From the IMG/VR virus record IMGVR_UViG_3300025120_000046, positions 1 through 61,943 of that record: DNA of 61,943 nt; one strand, written 5' to 3'. A model generated the notes under the pieces. It was not told the DNA's origin, searched no databases, and saw only the letters and a list, made by a program, of their open reading frames with translations. Source of the stretch: a virus. The position numbers and the translations under genes were made by a program. Numbering within the stretch: position 1 is the first letter of the stretch; each line of letters starts with the position of its first letter. Below are positions 50,645 to 58,668 of this stretch, piece by piece.

Positions 50645-51835
50645 ATGAAAACATTACAAGAACAATACAACCAAATAAAAAAAGGAAATGGTAGTAAAGA
50701 AATTTTCCTTAAAGAAGTAAAAGCAAAATACCCAAATTTAGTTCGTAACGCAGCTCAATTTGATGAAGCTTCAGCTATTTTAGCAAAAAGAAATATTATA
50801 TCAGAAAATCTATATGTTACTAATAAACCAAAAGACCCAAATTGGTTTAAATTATTTGATGAAAATATGAATCTTGTTTCTTTAGAAGAAGCAAAAGCAA
50901 TTGAAAAAAAAGTAACTAAAGAAGTAACTGATTTACAAGCGCCAACTAAGGGATATGACTATAAAAATGATAGTCTAATTGATAATGTATCAGGTGAACA
51001 ATTCCGTCAAGGTTATTATACAGAACTTACTGATGCTTCTAATGCAGATAAATCTAAAAAAGAATTAATTGATTTAGTTATTAAAAATATGTCTAAAAAT
51101 CCACAATATTATACTGAAGAAGCTCAGTTTGGTGTTAAAGGAATAGGATATACAGAAGATGCTCCGGCATTAGGAAAAGGAAAACAAGTAAAAGACCCAG
51201 GTGTTGGTGGTGGATATGGTGAAGCTACTAAAAAAGACTTTGATAAAGGAGAAGTTGGTACTGGTTATTTAGAATTAAAAGAAAACAAAATGATATCATT
51301 ATTAGATTTATTAAACGAATCACCATTAGGTGAAAAACCAAAAGCTAAAAAAGTTAAAAAAGCTAAAAAAGAAACAACCGAAAGTAAATTAGCCGAAATT
51401 GAAAAAAACGGTAGAATTGCTACTATGGAACTTCAAATTGAAGCTTTATATGAAATTATTGAAGGTAAACAAGAAAGAATTTCTATGGTTACTGAAGATG
51501 ATAGCCTATCAGAATTAGTAGATAAAACTAAAATGAAAGAAATGCAACGTGAAGTAAAGATTCTTGAAAAGCGTAAAGATAAGATGGAAAAAGTTTATGA
51601 AAAGATGTGTGGTAAAGCATATAAAAGACAAATGGATGAAGATTTAGGTTCTTCTAATTATGCTGGAGCAGCTAATAATGATAAATCACAAGAAGCTTTT
51701 AGAAATAATGCTGATCAAGAAATTGCTGAAGAAAGTAATGCTGGTTCAAATGAAGGTTCAAATGATAATTCAAATGAAAATTCAAACGATAACAAAGAAT
51801 CATATTCTGGTTTAAGTAAATTTAGAACTGCATAA
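50645..51835 (+). CDS. Head-region protein with NS-rich C-terminal repeat
   Basis: A 396-residue charged helical protein. The N-terminal 70 residues are compact (LQEQYNQIKKGNGSKEIFLK, LKE|V). A central coiled coil spans residues about 255-330 (IEALYEIIEGKQERISMV, REVKILEKRKDKMEKVYEK). The end (EESNAGSNEGSNDNSNEN ... SYSGLSKF) almost repeats a segment of the protein at 35359. It lies 8 bases before gp21 and is a probable scaffold-core or internal protein. Confidence 0.65.
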   Translation: MKTLQEQYNQIKKGNGSKEIFLKEVKAKYPNLVRNAAQFDEASAILAKRNIISENLYVTNKPKDPNWFKLFDENMNLVSLEEAKAIEKKVTKEVTDLQAPTKGYDYKNDSLIDNVSGEQFRQGYYTELTDASNADKSKKELIDLVIKNMSKNPQYYTEEAQFGVKGIGYTEDAPALGKGKQVKDPGVGGGYGEATKKDFDKGEVGTGYLELKENKMISLLDLLNESPLGEKPKAKKVKKAKKETTESKLAEIEKNGRIATMELQIEALYEIIEGKQERISMVTEDDSLSELVDKTKMKEMQREVKILEKRKDKMEKVYEKMCGKAYKRQMDEDLGSSNYAGAANNDKSQEAFRNNADQEIAEESNAGSNEGSNDNSNENSNDNKESYSGLSKFRTA

Positions 51836-51843
51836 AATATACT

Positions 51844-52446
51844 ATGAGTCAATTATTAATAGAAACACACGTATTTAAACCTAAAGGGGTACGTTTAAAC
51901 GAATCACGTTCAAAACGAGGTTTACCTATAGTTGAAGGAATATTAGCTACTGCTGAAGTAAAAAACGGTAATGGCAGATATTATTCTAAAGAACTTTGGG
52001 ATAGAGAAATAGACAAATACAGAGTATTAGTTGACGAAAATAGAGCAATGGGTGAATTAGACCACCCTGAATCATCAGTAATAAATTTACAAAATGTATC
52101 ACATAATATATCAGATATGTGGTGGGATGGAGATAATGTAATGGGTAAAATAGAAATTTTACCTACCCCAAATGGTAATATACTTAAGGCATTAGTTGAA
52201 AGTGGAATTACAGTTGGTGTTTCATCTAGAGGAATGGGTACATTAGAACAAAAAGGTGAATTAATGGAAGTACAAGATGATTTTGAATTACTGTGTTGGG
52301 ATTTTGTTTCAACACCTTCTAATCCAGATTCATTTATGCATTTAGTTAGAGAAAATAAAGAATATAAAGCACAAGATAATTATAAAAAAGTAAATACAAT
52401 ACTAGGTGAAATATTATGTTCGCATGGTTTTTGCCCTATTGTATAA
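51844..52446 (+). CDS. 21: Prohead protease (T4 gp21-like)
   Basis: A 200-residue serine protease of the herpesvirus-assemblin-like fold. The catalytic His is in MGELDHPESSVI (H74) and the Ser in VGVSSRGMGTL (S127 or S128), the standard spacing for gp21. The N-terminus has VRLNE|S near residue 20, a likely self-processing site. The enzyme removes scaffold and N-terminal peptides at (L/I)xE sites during head maturation, and so would also process the cargo proteins predicted here. T4 gp21 has 212 residues. It ends the operon; a hairpin terminator follows. Confidence 0.93.
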   Translation: MSQLLIETHVFKPKGVRLNESRSKRGLPIVEGILATAEVKNGNGRYYSKELWDREIDKYRVLVDENRAMGELDHPESSVINLQNVSHNISDMWWDGDNVMGKIEILPTPNGNILKALVESGITVGVSSRGMGTLEQKGELMEVQDDFELLCWDFVSTPSNPDSFMHLVRENKEYKAQDNYKKVNTILGEILCSHGFCPIV

Positions 52447-52476
52447 TTTAAGATTTTACCCCTGATTCCTGAGAAG

Positions 52477-52514
52477 AGGCGTTTTCAATTATTTGAAGCG
52501 CCTTTTCGCTTTTC
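52477..52514 (+). terminator. Probable terminator between gp21 and gp22
   Basis: Stem AGGCGTTTT/GAAGCGCCT with a 9-base loop (two G-T pairs), then TTTTCGCTTTT. It partly overlaps a -33/-7 promoter (52492-52521). Weaker T-run than at 40506 and 55699. Confidence 0.55.
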
Positions 52515-52521
52515 GTATCTC
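52492..52521 (+). promoter_or_regulatory. Promoter-like element before gp22, with downstream hairpins
   Basis: TTTGA (52492-52496), 19 bases ending in TTCG, TATCTC (52516-52521): the same layout as the other class 1 promoters but with a poorer -7 box. The leader to the ATG at 52633 is over 100 bases, the longest in the window. It carries two small inverted repeats, ATACCAT/ATGGTAT and ACGTTT/AAACGT. No TATTTATA box is present before gp22 or gp23. Confidence 0.5.
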
Positions 52522-52632
52522 CCCATATACGTATAAACATAATATACCATCTTCTATATGGTATTAATTTAATACAAACCCCCTATTACGTTTCTTAATA
52601 AACGTAGTTTCCCAACAAAAAATTTAGGAAAA

Positions 52633-53910
52633 ATGAACAGAAACTTTTTAAAAGAAGCAATCGCTGATGCTAAAGCAGTCAAAGAATCTGCAATAGCAAA
52701 TGCTAAAGTCGCTCTAGAAGAAGCTTTTTCCCCACAAGTTCAAGCCATGTTCGCTAGTAAAATAGAAGAAATGGAAAAAGAAGATGTGAAGGAAGAAATG
52801 GACGATAAAGTAGACGAAGCTAAAAAAGATGATGATAAAATGGAGGAAGGAAAAGAATACATGACCAAAAAGGAAAAGCGCGAAGGTGACGATCGTAAGT
52901 CTGATAACAAGGCTGAGACTGAAACTGAAAAAATGCGTAAAATCAAAGAGGAAGATGTATCTGATCTAGACGAAATTTTAGCAGAATTAGAAAAAGATGA
53001 AGATCTAAAGGAAAACAAAGACAAAGAAATCGACGAAGCAAAAAAGGACGACGACAAGGAAGACATCAAAGAAGATGAAAGAACTGACGCTGAAGAAGAA
53101 GGCTACGAAGATGGAATGGAAGACGAAAAAGAAGATGAGGACGATGAAGATATCGACCTTGATGACTTATCGGAAGAAGACCTTAAGAAATTTATCGAAG
53201 ATGTAATCGAAGATATGGTTAACGCTGGTGAAATTGAAGCTGGTGAATCATTCGAAGATGATGTAGATGTTAATGTTGACGTAGACGGAGAAATTGAAGT
53301 AGAAGATGATGAAGAAACTTCTGTGGATGTAGCCGAAGCTAAAGAAGACATTGATGAAGCAAAAGATAAAGTTGACGAAAAGAAAAAACAAGGATACGAT
53401 GCAAGATTGGATGATGCTGAAGGTGCTAGACATGGTAAAAAGAAACAAGATATGGCTCAAAGAAGAGCTGATTCTGAAAACATGGAAAAAGCTGACGGTA
53501 AAAGAAAATTTGCAGGAGACAAAGAAATGGACAAAGTTAAAGAAGAATTAGCTGAAGCATACGCTACAGTTAAAACTTTAAAAACTGAGTTAAATGAAAT
53601 CAACTTATTGAATGCTAAATTACTCTACACGAATAAAGTGTTCCGTGGCAAAAACTTAACTGAATCACAAAAAGTTAAAGTATTAGGAGCTTTTGATAAA
53701 GCTGAATCTGTGAAAGAAGTAAAACTTGTGTTTGAAACTATCGATGGTAGTGTTAAAACAAAAGTATCTAATAAATCTATAAGCGAAGGCTTTAGATCTA
53801 AAGGAAGTGCTTCTAACATGACAGTAAATAAGAAAGAGACTAAAAAACAACCTATTGTTGAATCAGATGAGATGGTCGCTCGCTTTAAGAAATTAGCTGG
53901 AATAATCTAA
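52633..53910 (+). CDS. 22: Prohead core scaffold protein (T4 gp22-like)
   Basis: A 425-residue, strongly acidic and helical protein directly between gp21 and gp23, the conserved place of gp22. The N-terminus MNRNFLKEAIADAKAVKESA matches the start of gp22 scaffolds and has LKE|A. The middle (residues 45-270) is highly acidic (EDEKEDEDDEDIDLDDLSEE). Residues about 300-345 form a coiled coil followed by VFRGKNLTESQKVKVLGAFD and the end SDEMVARFKKLAGII, a conserved gp22-type C-terminus. It fills the prohead and is degraded by gp21. T4 gp22 has 269 residues; the extra length is the acidic insert, with somewhat different codon use (more GAC, GAT mixtures). Confidence 0.88.
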   Translation: MNRNFLKEAIADAKAVKESAIANAKVALEEAFSPQVQAMFASKIEEMEKEDVKEEMDDKVDEAKKDDDKMEEGKEYMTKKEKREGDDRKSDNKAETETEKMRKIKEEDVSDLDEILAELEKDEDLKENKDKEIDEAKKDDDKEDIKEDERTDAEEEGYEDGMEDEKEDEDDEDIDLDDLSEEDLKKFIEDVIEDMVNAGEIEAGESFEDDVDVNVDVDGEIEVEDDEETSVDVAEAKEDIDEAKDKVDEKKKQGYDARLDDAEGARHGKKKQDMAQRRADSENMEKADGKRKFAGDKEMDKVKEELAEAYATVKTLKTELNEINLLNAKLLYTNKVFRGKNLTESQKVKVLGAFDKAESVKEVKLVFETIDGSVKTKVSNKSISEGFRSKGSASNMTVNKKETKKQPIVESDEMVARFKKLAGII

Positions 53911-53953
53911 TTCATTAAAAATTAATAATAATTAAACTTAAAATTGTAAAAAA

Positions 53954-55669
53954 ATGTCACAATTAAATTCTCTATTAGAAAGTGCTAATCCTTACAAGTC
54001 GCTACAAAGTGATGCGGCTAGATTAGCAAACAAATGGAATAAGACAGGTTTATTAGAAGGTATCGGTAACGAAACTGAGAAAAATAATATGTCTATTATT
54101 CTTGAAAACCAAGCTAAGCAGTTGGTAATGGAAGAAAGTAATACTGGTGGTGGTGCAGGTTCAGGAACATTTACTCCTGGAACTGGTGCTCAATGGGCTG
54201 GTGTAGCTTTACCATTAGTAAGAAAAGTATTTGGTCAAATCGCAGCAAAAGAATTTGTTTCGGTTCAACCAATGAACTTACCTTCTGGCCTAGTATTTTA
54301 TCTTGATTTCCAGTATGGTACTACAAAAGATCCATTCACAAGAGGAAATTCATTATTTGGTGATACAGTAGCAACTCAAACAGGTCCTATTAATGACGTA
54401 ACTTCTCCATTTGGTAACACAAATGCAGGTGGTCTTTATGGTGCTGGTAGATTTGGTTACTCTATTAACAACACACAATCATTAGCTTATAAGCCAGTTT
54501 CGGCTTCAGTTGATTGGTATGTAGATTTACAAGCTGATTCTTCAGTTTCTCAATCTTATCTTGCAGGTAATGTAACTAACGCTGCTGGAACAGGTATTAC
54601 AGGTGCTAAGCAAATTGGTGCGTTCAACGTACCAGTAGCTTCTTTACCTAACTACGATACTAGAGCCGTAAAAGGATTCTATTTATCAGGTTCTGCTGCT
54701 ACTATTCCTGCTACTACAGTTCAATACCCACAATTTACAAAAGTAACGCAATCAGCTGGTGTTGATGTAATTGCTTTCTTCGTAGATTCTGATATTGATG
54801 CTTCTGCTGCAGGTGCAAACGTTAAAGTTGTTTATACTCTTCAAACTTCTGACAATGAAAGAGGTGATTTCGAAGATGGTAACACTAACTTAAACGGAAA
54901 TAACGACCCAATCACTATCCCTCAGATTAACATTCAAATGCAATCAGAGGCTATAGTTGCTAAAACTAGAAAATTAAGAGCAGTTTGGACTCCTGAGTTC
55001 GCTCAAGATCTTAACGCTTACCATTCTCTAGATGCAGAAGCTGAATTAACTTCAATCATGAGTGAGTACATTTCATTAGAAATTGACTTAGAAATTCTTG
55101 ATATGTTGATCGAATCAGCTGCAGCTGGTACAGAATGGTGGAGTGCTCAGAACAACTTAGCAGTTGGTTCTACAGGTGTTGTAAATGCTGACTTAGGGTT
55201 CTTTAACTCTCAAGGACAATGGTTCCAAACTTTAGGAACTAAAATCCAAAAGTTAAGTAATATCATTCACCAGAAAACTCTTAGAGGTGGTGCTAATTTC
55301 TTAGTATGTTCTCCAACAGTAGCTACAATTATCGAATCTATACCAGGATTTGCTAGTACTTCTGATGGTGATGCTGCTAAAGCTTCTTACGCTTTTGGTG
55401 TACAGAAAGCTGGTACTATCAACTCTAGATATACTGTTTATAAGAACCCTTACATGACTGAAAACACAATCCTATTAGGATTTAGAGGAGGTCAGTTCTT
55501 AGAAGCTGGTGCTGTATTTGCTCCATATATTCCGTTAATTATGACTCCATTAGTATACGATCCAAATACCTTTACTCCAAGAAAAGGTCTATTAACTCGT
55601 TACGCTAAGAAAGTCGTAAGACCAGAATTCTATGGTAAAATCTTTGTTAATGGTTTAAATACTCTTTAA
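53954..55669 (+). CDS. 23: Major capsid protein (T4 gp23-like)
   Basis: A 571-residue HK97-fold capsid protein. The first ~61 residues (MSQLNSLLESANPYKSLQSD ... QLVMEE) form the delta domain removed by gp21, the cut being near E60/E61 before SNTGGGAGSGTFTPGTG. Typical gp23 stretches follow: WAGVALPLVRKVFGQIAAKE, FVSVQPMNLPSGLVFYLDFQ, TRKLRAVWTPEFAQDLNAYH, LEIDLEILDMLI and YNPKTF-like VYDPNTFTPRKGLLTRYAKK. Codon use is more G+C-rich than neighbours, as expected for the most abundant protein. A strong terminator follows 29 bases after the stop. Confidence 0.96.
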   Translation: MSQLNSLLESANPYKSLQSDAARLANKWNKTGLLEGIGNETEKNNMSIILENQAKQLVMEESNTGGGAGSGTFTPGTGAQWAGVALPLVRKVFGQIAAKEFVSVQPMNLPSGLVFYLDFQYGTTKDPFTRGNSLFGDTVATQTGPINDVTSPFGNTNAGGLYGAGRFGYSINNTQSLAYKPVSASVDWYVDLQADSSVSQSYLAGNVTNAAGTGITGAKQIGAFNVPVASLPNYDTRAVKGFYLSGSAATIPATTVQYPQFTKVTQSAGVDVIAFFVDSDIDASAAGANVKVVYTLQTSDNERGDFEDGNTNLNGNNDPITIPQINIQMQSEAIVAKTRKLRAVWTPEFAQDLNAYHSLDAEAELTSIMSEYISLEIDLEILDMLIESAAAGTEWWSAQNNLAVGSTGVVNADLGFFNSQGQWFQTLGTKIQKLSNIIHQKTLRGGANFLVCSPTVATIIESIPGFASTSDGDAAKASYAFGVQKAGTINSRYTVYKNPYMTENTILLGFRGGQFLEAGAVFAPYIPLIMTPLVYDPNTFTPRKGLLTRYAKKVVRPEFYGKIFVNGLNTL

Positions 55670-55698
55670 TCAATAGATTTTAAATAATAGTAATTAAG

Positions 55699-55725
55699 AG
55701 CCCCGCATTAGCGGGGCTTTTTTTT
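55699..55725 (+). terminator. Rho-independent terminator after gp23
   Basis: Perfect 8-bp stem AGCCCCGC/GCGGGGCT with loop ATTA followed by seven T residues. It is the strongest terminator in the window and stands right after the capsid gene. Confidence 0.95.
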
Positions 55726-55755
55726 ATTATTTGGTTACCTAGTAGGTACTTAGTA

Positions 55756-55763
55756 TATTTATA
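55756..55763 (+). promoter_or_regulatory. Late-type box TATTTATA
   Basis: Box variant TATTTATAC, 22 bases before the ATG at 55786; the same preceding TAGTA is found at 48391 and 4905. Confidence 0.62.
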
Positions 55764-55785
55764 CTCAAACAAAACAGTTATTAAA

Positions 55786-56700
55786 ATGAAAGAAACTCCC
55801 TCGCAGTTACCAATTCAAAGTTACGTAATGAATTTCCCACATACATTTTCAACAGATGATCCAAATAATGTTTGGATGAAGGAAATGTCCGATAAAGAAT
55901 TAGCAATAAATAGACCAAAGGCATATAAGCAGTTTATGGACTTGTATAACTTTATGGCTGGACAATCATTAGTACATTTATTACCTGCAGAAGGTAATTT
56001 CCAAGATTTAATTTATGTAGCAAATTTAGGATTACAATTACCACATATTTGTGATGAAAATCATATTTTATTATCAAATTATACTTCACCCCCAAGACAA
56101 GGAGAAGAATATGTAGGTGAAAAATTCTTTAAACAAATGGGTTATAATACTCACATATCACCTCATAAATGGGAAGGTGAAGCAGATATAAAATATTTAA
56201 AAGATAATGTTTATATAGGGGGATATGATATTCGTTCAGATATAAAAACATACCATTGGATGGAAGAAAACTTTAATATGAAAGTTATTAAAGTTAAAAT
56301 GGTTGATGAGTATATGTACCATTTAGATTGTAGTATATTCCCGTTAAATACGCGGTCAACTATGGTTTGTACTGAGTTATATGATAAAACCGAGTTAGCG
56401 CAAATTAGCAAATATACTAACATAATAGACATAGATGCAGAAGACTCAATGTATGGAATGGCTAATTCTGTTAGATTAGGTAATATGATTTTATGTGCTT
56501 CAAATATTTCTGAAATGAAAAAAGGAGATGAATTTTATGAAGGTGAAAAACATAAAATTGCTTCATTAGAAAAAATATGTTCTGATGAAGGGATGGAACC
56601 TGTAATTTTTAATCTATCAGAATATATGAAATCTGGAGCTATGTTAAGTTGTATGGTAATGCATTTAAACAGAGTTGATCATTTTAAATCACTTCTTTAA
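55786..56700 (+). CDS. Amidinotransferase/dimethylargininase-like enzyme
   Basis: A 304-residue protein of the guanidino-group-modifying (pentein) superfamily. Near the N-terminus NVWM (residues 28-31) corresponds to the N-P-W-M of DDAH-like enzymes. LPAEGNFQDLIYVANLGLQL matches the LP...DxVFxANAGL segment. PPRQGEE, WEGEADIKYL (129-138, E of the catalytic set), YHLDCSIFPL (H179) and GAMLSCMVMHL (C289 nucleophile) follow in order. Glu, His and Cys of the active site are all kept, so it is probably active on arginine, methylarginine or a similar guanidine. It overlaps the next gene by 1 base. The substrate is undetermined. I know no standard T4 counterpart. Confidence 0.82.
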   Translation: MKETPSQLPIQSYVMNFPHTFSTDDPNNVWMKEMSDKELAINRPKAYKQFMDLYNFMAGQSLVHLLPAEGNFQDLIYVANLGLQLPHICDENHILLSNYTSPPRQGEEYVGEKFFKQMGYNTHISPHKWEGEADIKYLKDNVYIGGYDIRSDIKTYHWMEENFNMKVIKVKMVDEYMYHLDCSIFPLNTRSTMVCTELYDKTELAQISKYTNIIDIDAEDSMYGMANSVRLGNMILCASNISEMKKGDEFYEGEKHKIASLEKICSDEGMEPVIFNLSEYMKSGAMLSCMVMHLNRVDHFKSLL

Positions 56701-57434
56701 TGGCTGAGACTTTAAAAGATTGGTTAAATGGTGAAGTAAATAAATTATCTAAATTATCAGTAGGAGAATTAAGCAACACATTCTTTTTTAGAGATCCCTT
56801 AAGATCAACCCACATAGATTATAAACATTTTTATAGTCCAGCAGATGGAACTATTTTATATCAAAAATTAGTTCAACCTGGTGAACAAGTTTTAGAAATA
56901 AAAGGTATTGATTATACTATCCAAGATGTAATGGGTGATAGCGATTATAATAAACCTTCTTTAGTTATTGGAATATTTATGTCATTTTATGATGTACATA
57001 TTAATAGAATTCCTTATGGTGGTGTACTTAAGTATAAACGTTTGGAACCTATTGAATCTACAAACAAACCAATGTTAGCGGTAGAGAAGGATATTTTAAA
57101 TAAAGTAATCAATCCGAATAACATGGCGTACTTAAAGTACAATGAAAGGATGTCTAACCAAGTGTATGTTCCTTCTTTAGATTACACATATCATATAATA
57201 CAAATAGCAGATGAAGATGTAAATGTAATAGCCCCTTTTAAACAACAGGGGGATCTTTGTACACAAAACGAAAGATTCAGTTTGATTAGATGGGGGTCAC
57301 AAGTAGATTTAGTTCTACCTCTAGATTCTAGATATAAATTTGAGACCATTCTAGATGATACAATGCATGTAAATGCAGGTCTTGATAAATTAATCAAAAT
57401 TAAAGAAACGAATAATGACATCGAACCATCATAA
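56700..57434 (+). CDS. Phosphatidylserine decarboxylase-like enzyme
   Basis: A 244-residue protein with the hallmark motifs of phosphatidylserine decarboxylases, pyruvoyl enzymes that turn phosphatidylserine into phosphatidylethanolamine. Visible are FFRDPLR, YSPADGTIL (residues 45-53), VIGIFMSFYDVHINRIPYGG (89-108), VLEIKGIDYT and the self-cleavage region RFSLIRWGSQVDLVLP with the G-S pair at 199-200, the serine of which becomes the pyruvoyl group. No membrane anchor is present. Length fits the short PSD class. It is coupled with the amidinotransferase-like gene and PhoH. The true substrate might be another amino-acid head group. Confidence 0.85.
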   Translation: MAETLKDWLNGEVNKLSKLSVGELSNTFFFRDPLRSTHIDYKHFYSPADGTILYQKLVQPGEQVLEIKGIDYTIQDVMGDSDYNKPSLVIGIFMSFYDVHINRIPYGGVLKYKRLEPIESTNKPMLAVEKDILNKVINPNNMAYLKYNERMSNQVYVPSLDYTYHIIQIADEDVNVIAPFKQQGDLCTQNERFSLIRWGSQVDLVLPLDSRYKFETILDDTMHVNAGLDKLIKIKETNNDIEPS

Positions 57435-58149
57435 GGACGAAGTATTCAGAAAAAAAAGAATAGTAAAAAACCCAATTAAATTTAAATTACAATTAAACGA
57501 AGAACAAAAAGAAGCAAAGGCAAAAATACTAGATCACACATTATCAGTATTAGCTGGTAGAGCAGGTTCAGGAAAAACATTATTAGCTTGTAATATAGCA
57601 TTAGATGGATTGTTAAGAAGACATTACACAAAAATTGTAATTACACGTCCTACAGTATCAAAAGAAGAAATAGGATTTTTACCTGGTGATTTAAGAGAAA
57701 AAATGGATCCTTGGATTCAACCAATTTATCAAAATATGTATTCTTTGTTTGATAAAGTTAAAGTTGAAAAATTAATTGAAGATGGAAAAATAGAAATAGT
57801 ACCTTTAGCATTTATGCGAGGTAGAACATTTTTAGATTCATGTATTATAGTAGATGAAGCACAAAATGTTACTCATGAACAAATGGAAATGATTTCAACT
57901 CGTATAGGTTTAAGATCAAAAATGATAGTTTGTGGTGATGATCATCAAATTGATTTAAGAGGTAAAGCAGATTCTGGTTTTAGATTTTTATATGCTGCTG
58001 CTAGAAGAATTAAAAAAATGACTAGTATAACTTTAATGCAAAATCATAGAGATCCTATTGTTGATAATTTAATTGAAATCTATGAGGAAGCAGAAGAAAA
58101 AGGTATGTTTAAGGGTACCTCAGGAAGTAGCGGAAAAACCCGGAAATAA
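57415..58149 (+). CDS. phoH: PhoH-like ATPase
   Basis: A 244-residue P-loop ATPase of the PhoH family. LNEEQKEAKAKILDHTLSVL leads into Walker A GRAGSGKT (48-55); ITRPTVSKEEIGFLPGDLRE and MRGRTFLDSCIIVDEAQNVT (Walker B) follow, then VCGDDHQIDLRGK, and MQNHRDPIVDNLIEIYEE closes the domain. PhoH is common in marine phages; ATPase and RNA helicase-like roles have been proposed. It overlaps the preceding gene by 20 bases. The Ser/Gly-rich tail GTSGSSGKTRK is unusual but short. Confidence 0.93.
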   Translation: MTSNHHKDEVFRKKRIVKNPIKFKLQLNEEQKEAKAKILDHTLSVLAGRAGSGKTLLACNIALDGLLRRHYTKIVITRPTVSKEEIGFLPGDLREKMDPWIQPIYQNMYSLFDKVKVEKLIEDGKIEIVPLAFMRGRTFLDSCIIVDEAQNVTHEQMEMISTRIGLRSKMIVCGDDHQIDLRGKADSGFRFLYAAARRIKKMTSITLMQNHRDPIVDNLIEIYEEAEEKGMFKGTSGSSGKTRK

Positions 58150-58172
58150 ATAATTGGGAATAATTTTTTATA

Positions 58173-58181
58173 TATTTATAA
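58173..58181 (+). promoter_or_regulatory. Late-type box TATTTATAA
   Basis: Follows the phoH gene by 23 bases and ends 13 bases before the ATG at 58195. It opens the neck gene run. Confidence 0.7.
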
Positions 58182-58194
58182 CAAAAAATATATT

Positions 58195-58656
58195 ATGGCA
58201 TCAACATTAACTCCAACAAAATTTCAAATAAAAATTAAGGAGGAACATATTGTTAAGGATATTAAAACTCTTAATGAAACGTTTTTTACAATTGATAATG
58301 TAACTAATGTGGATAGAAGATTTGTAACTGTACCTCAAACAACATCTATAGATTTAATTAATGTTAATGGTGTTGATCCTGGCGCTGGTACATTTCCATC
58401 TAGTAGTATGAAATATGTAAGAATTTCTAATTTAGATAATTCAGCATCTTTAGCAGTTAATTTTACATCATCAGATGATGGTGGAGGAGCTAAATATTGG
58501 ACTATGGAATGTTTACCAACTTCATCTTTAATGTTTTCAAGCCCTAATGTAACAAGTAGTTTATTTAATGGAACTTTTGGTCAAGATATAGAATTTATAT
58601 CTGTTTATTCTTTAAGTTCTAGTATTGATGTTGAATACGTAGTAGTTAACGCTTAA
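58195..58656 (+). CDS. Putative virion protein ahead of neck genes
   Basis: A 153-residue beta-rich protein (SIDLINVNGVDPGAGTFPSS; VRISNLDNSASLAVNFTS; VEYVVVNA at the end). No known family. It may be a head decoration or neck accessory protein; it is first behind a late box and 12 bases before gp13. Confidence 0.6.
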   Translation: MASTLTPTKFQIKIKEEHIVKDIKTLNETFFTIDNVTNVDRRFVTVPQTTSIDLINVNGVDPGAGTFPSSSMKYVRISNLDNSASLAVNFTSSDDGGGAKYWTMECLPTSSLMFSSPNVTSSLFNGTFGQDIEFISVYSLSSSIDVEYVVVNA

Positions 58657-58668
58657 AAATAAAATAAT

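Noticed and set aside
52740-53351. Serine-rich minus-strand frames opposite gp22
   Set aside because: The Ser runs are simply the complement of the Asp/Glu-rich codons of the scaffold gene.
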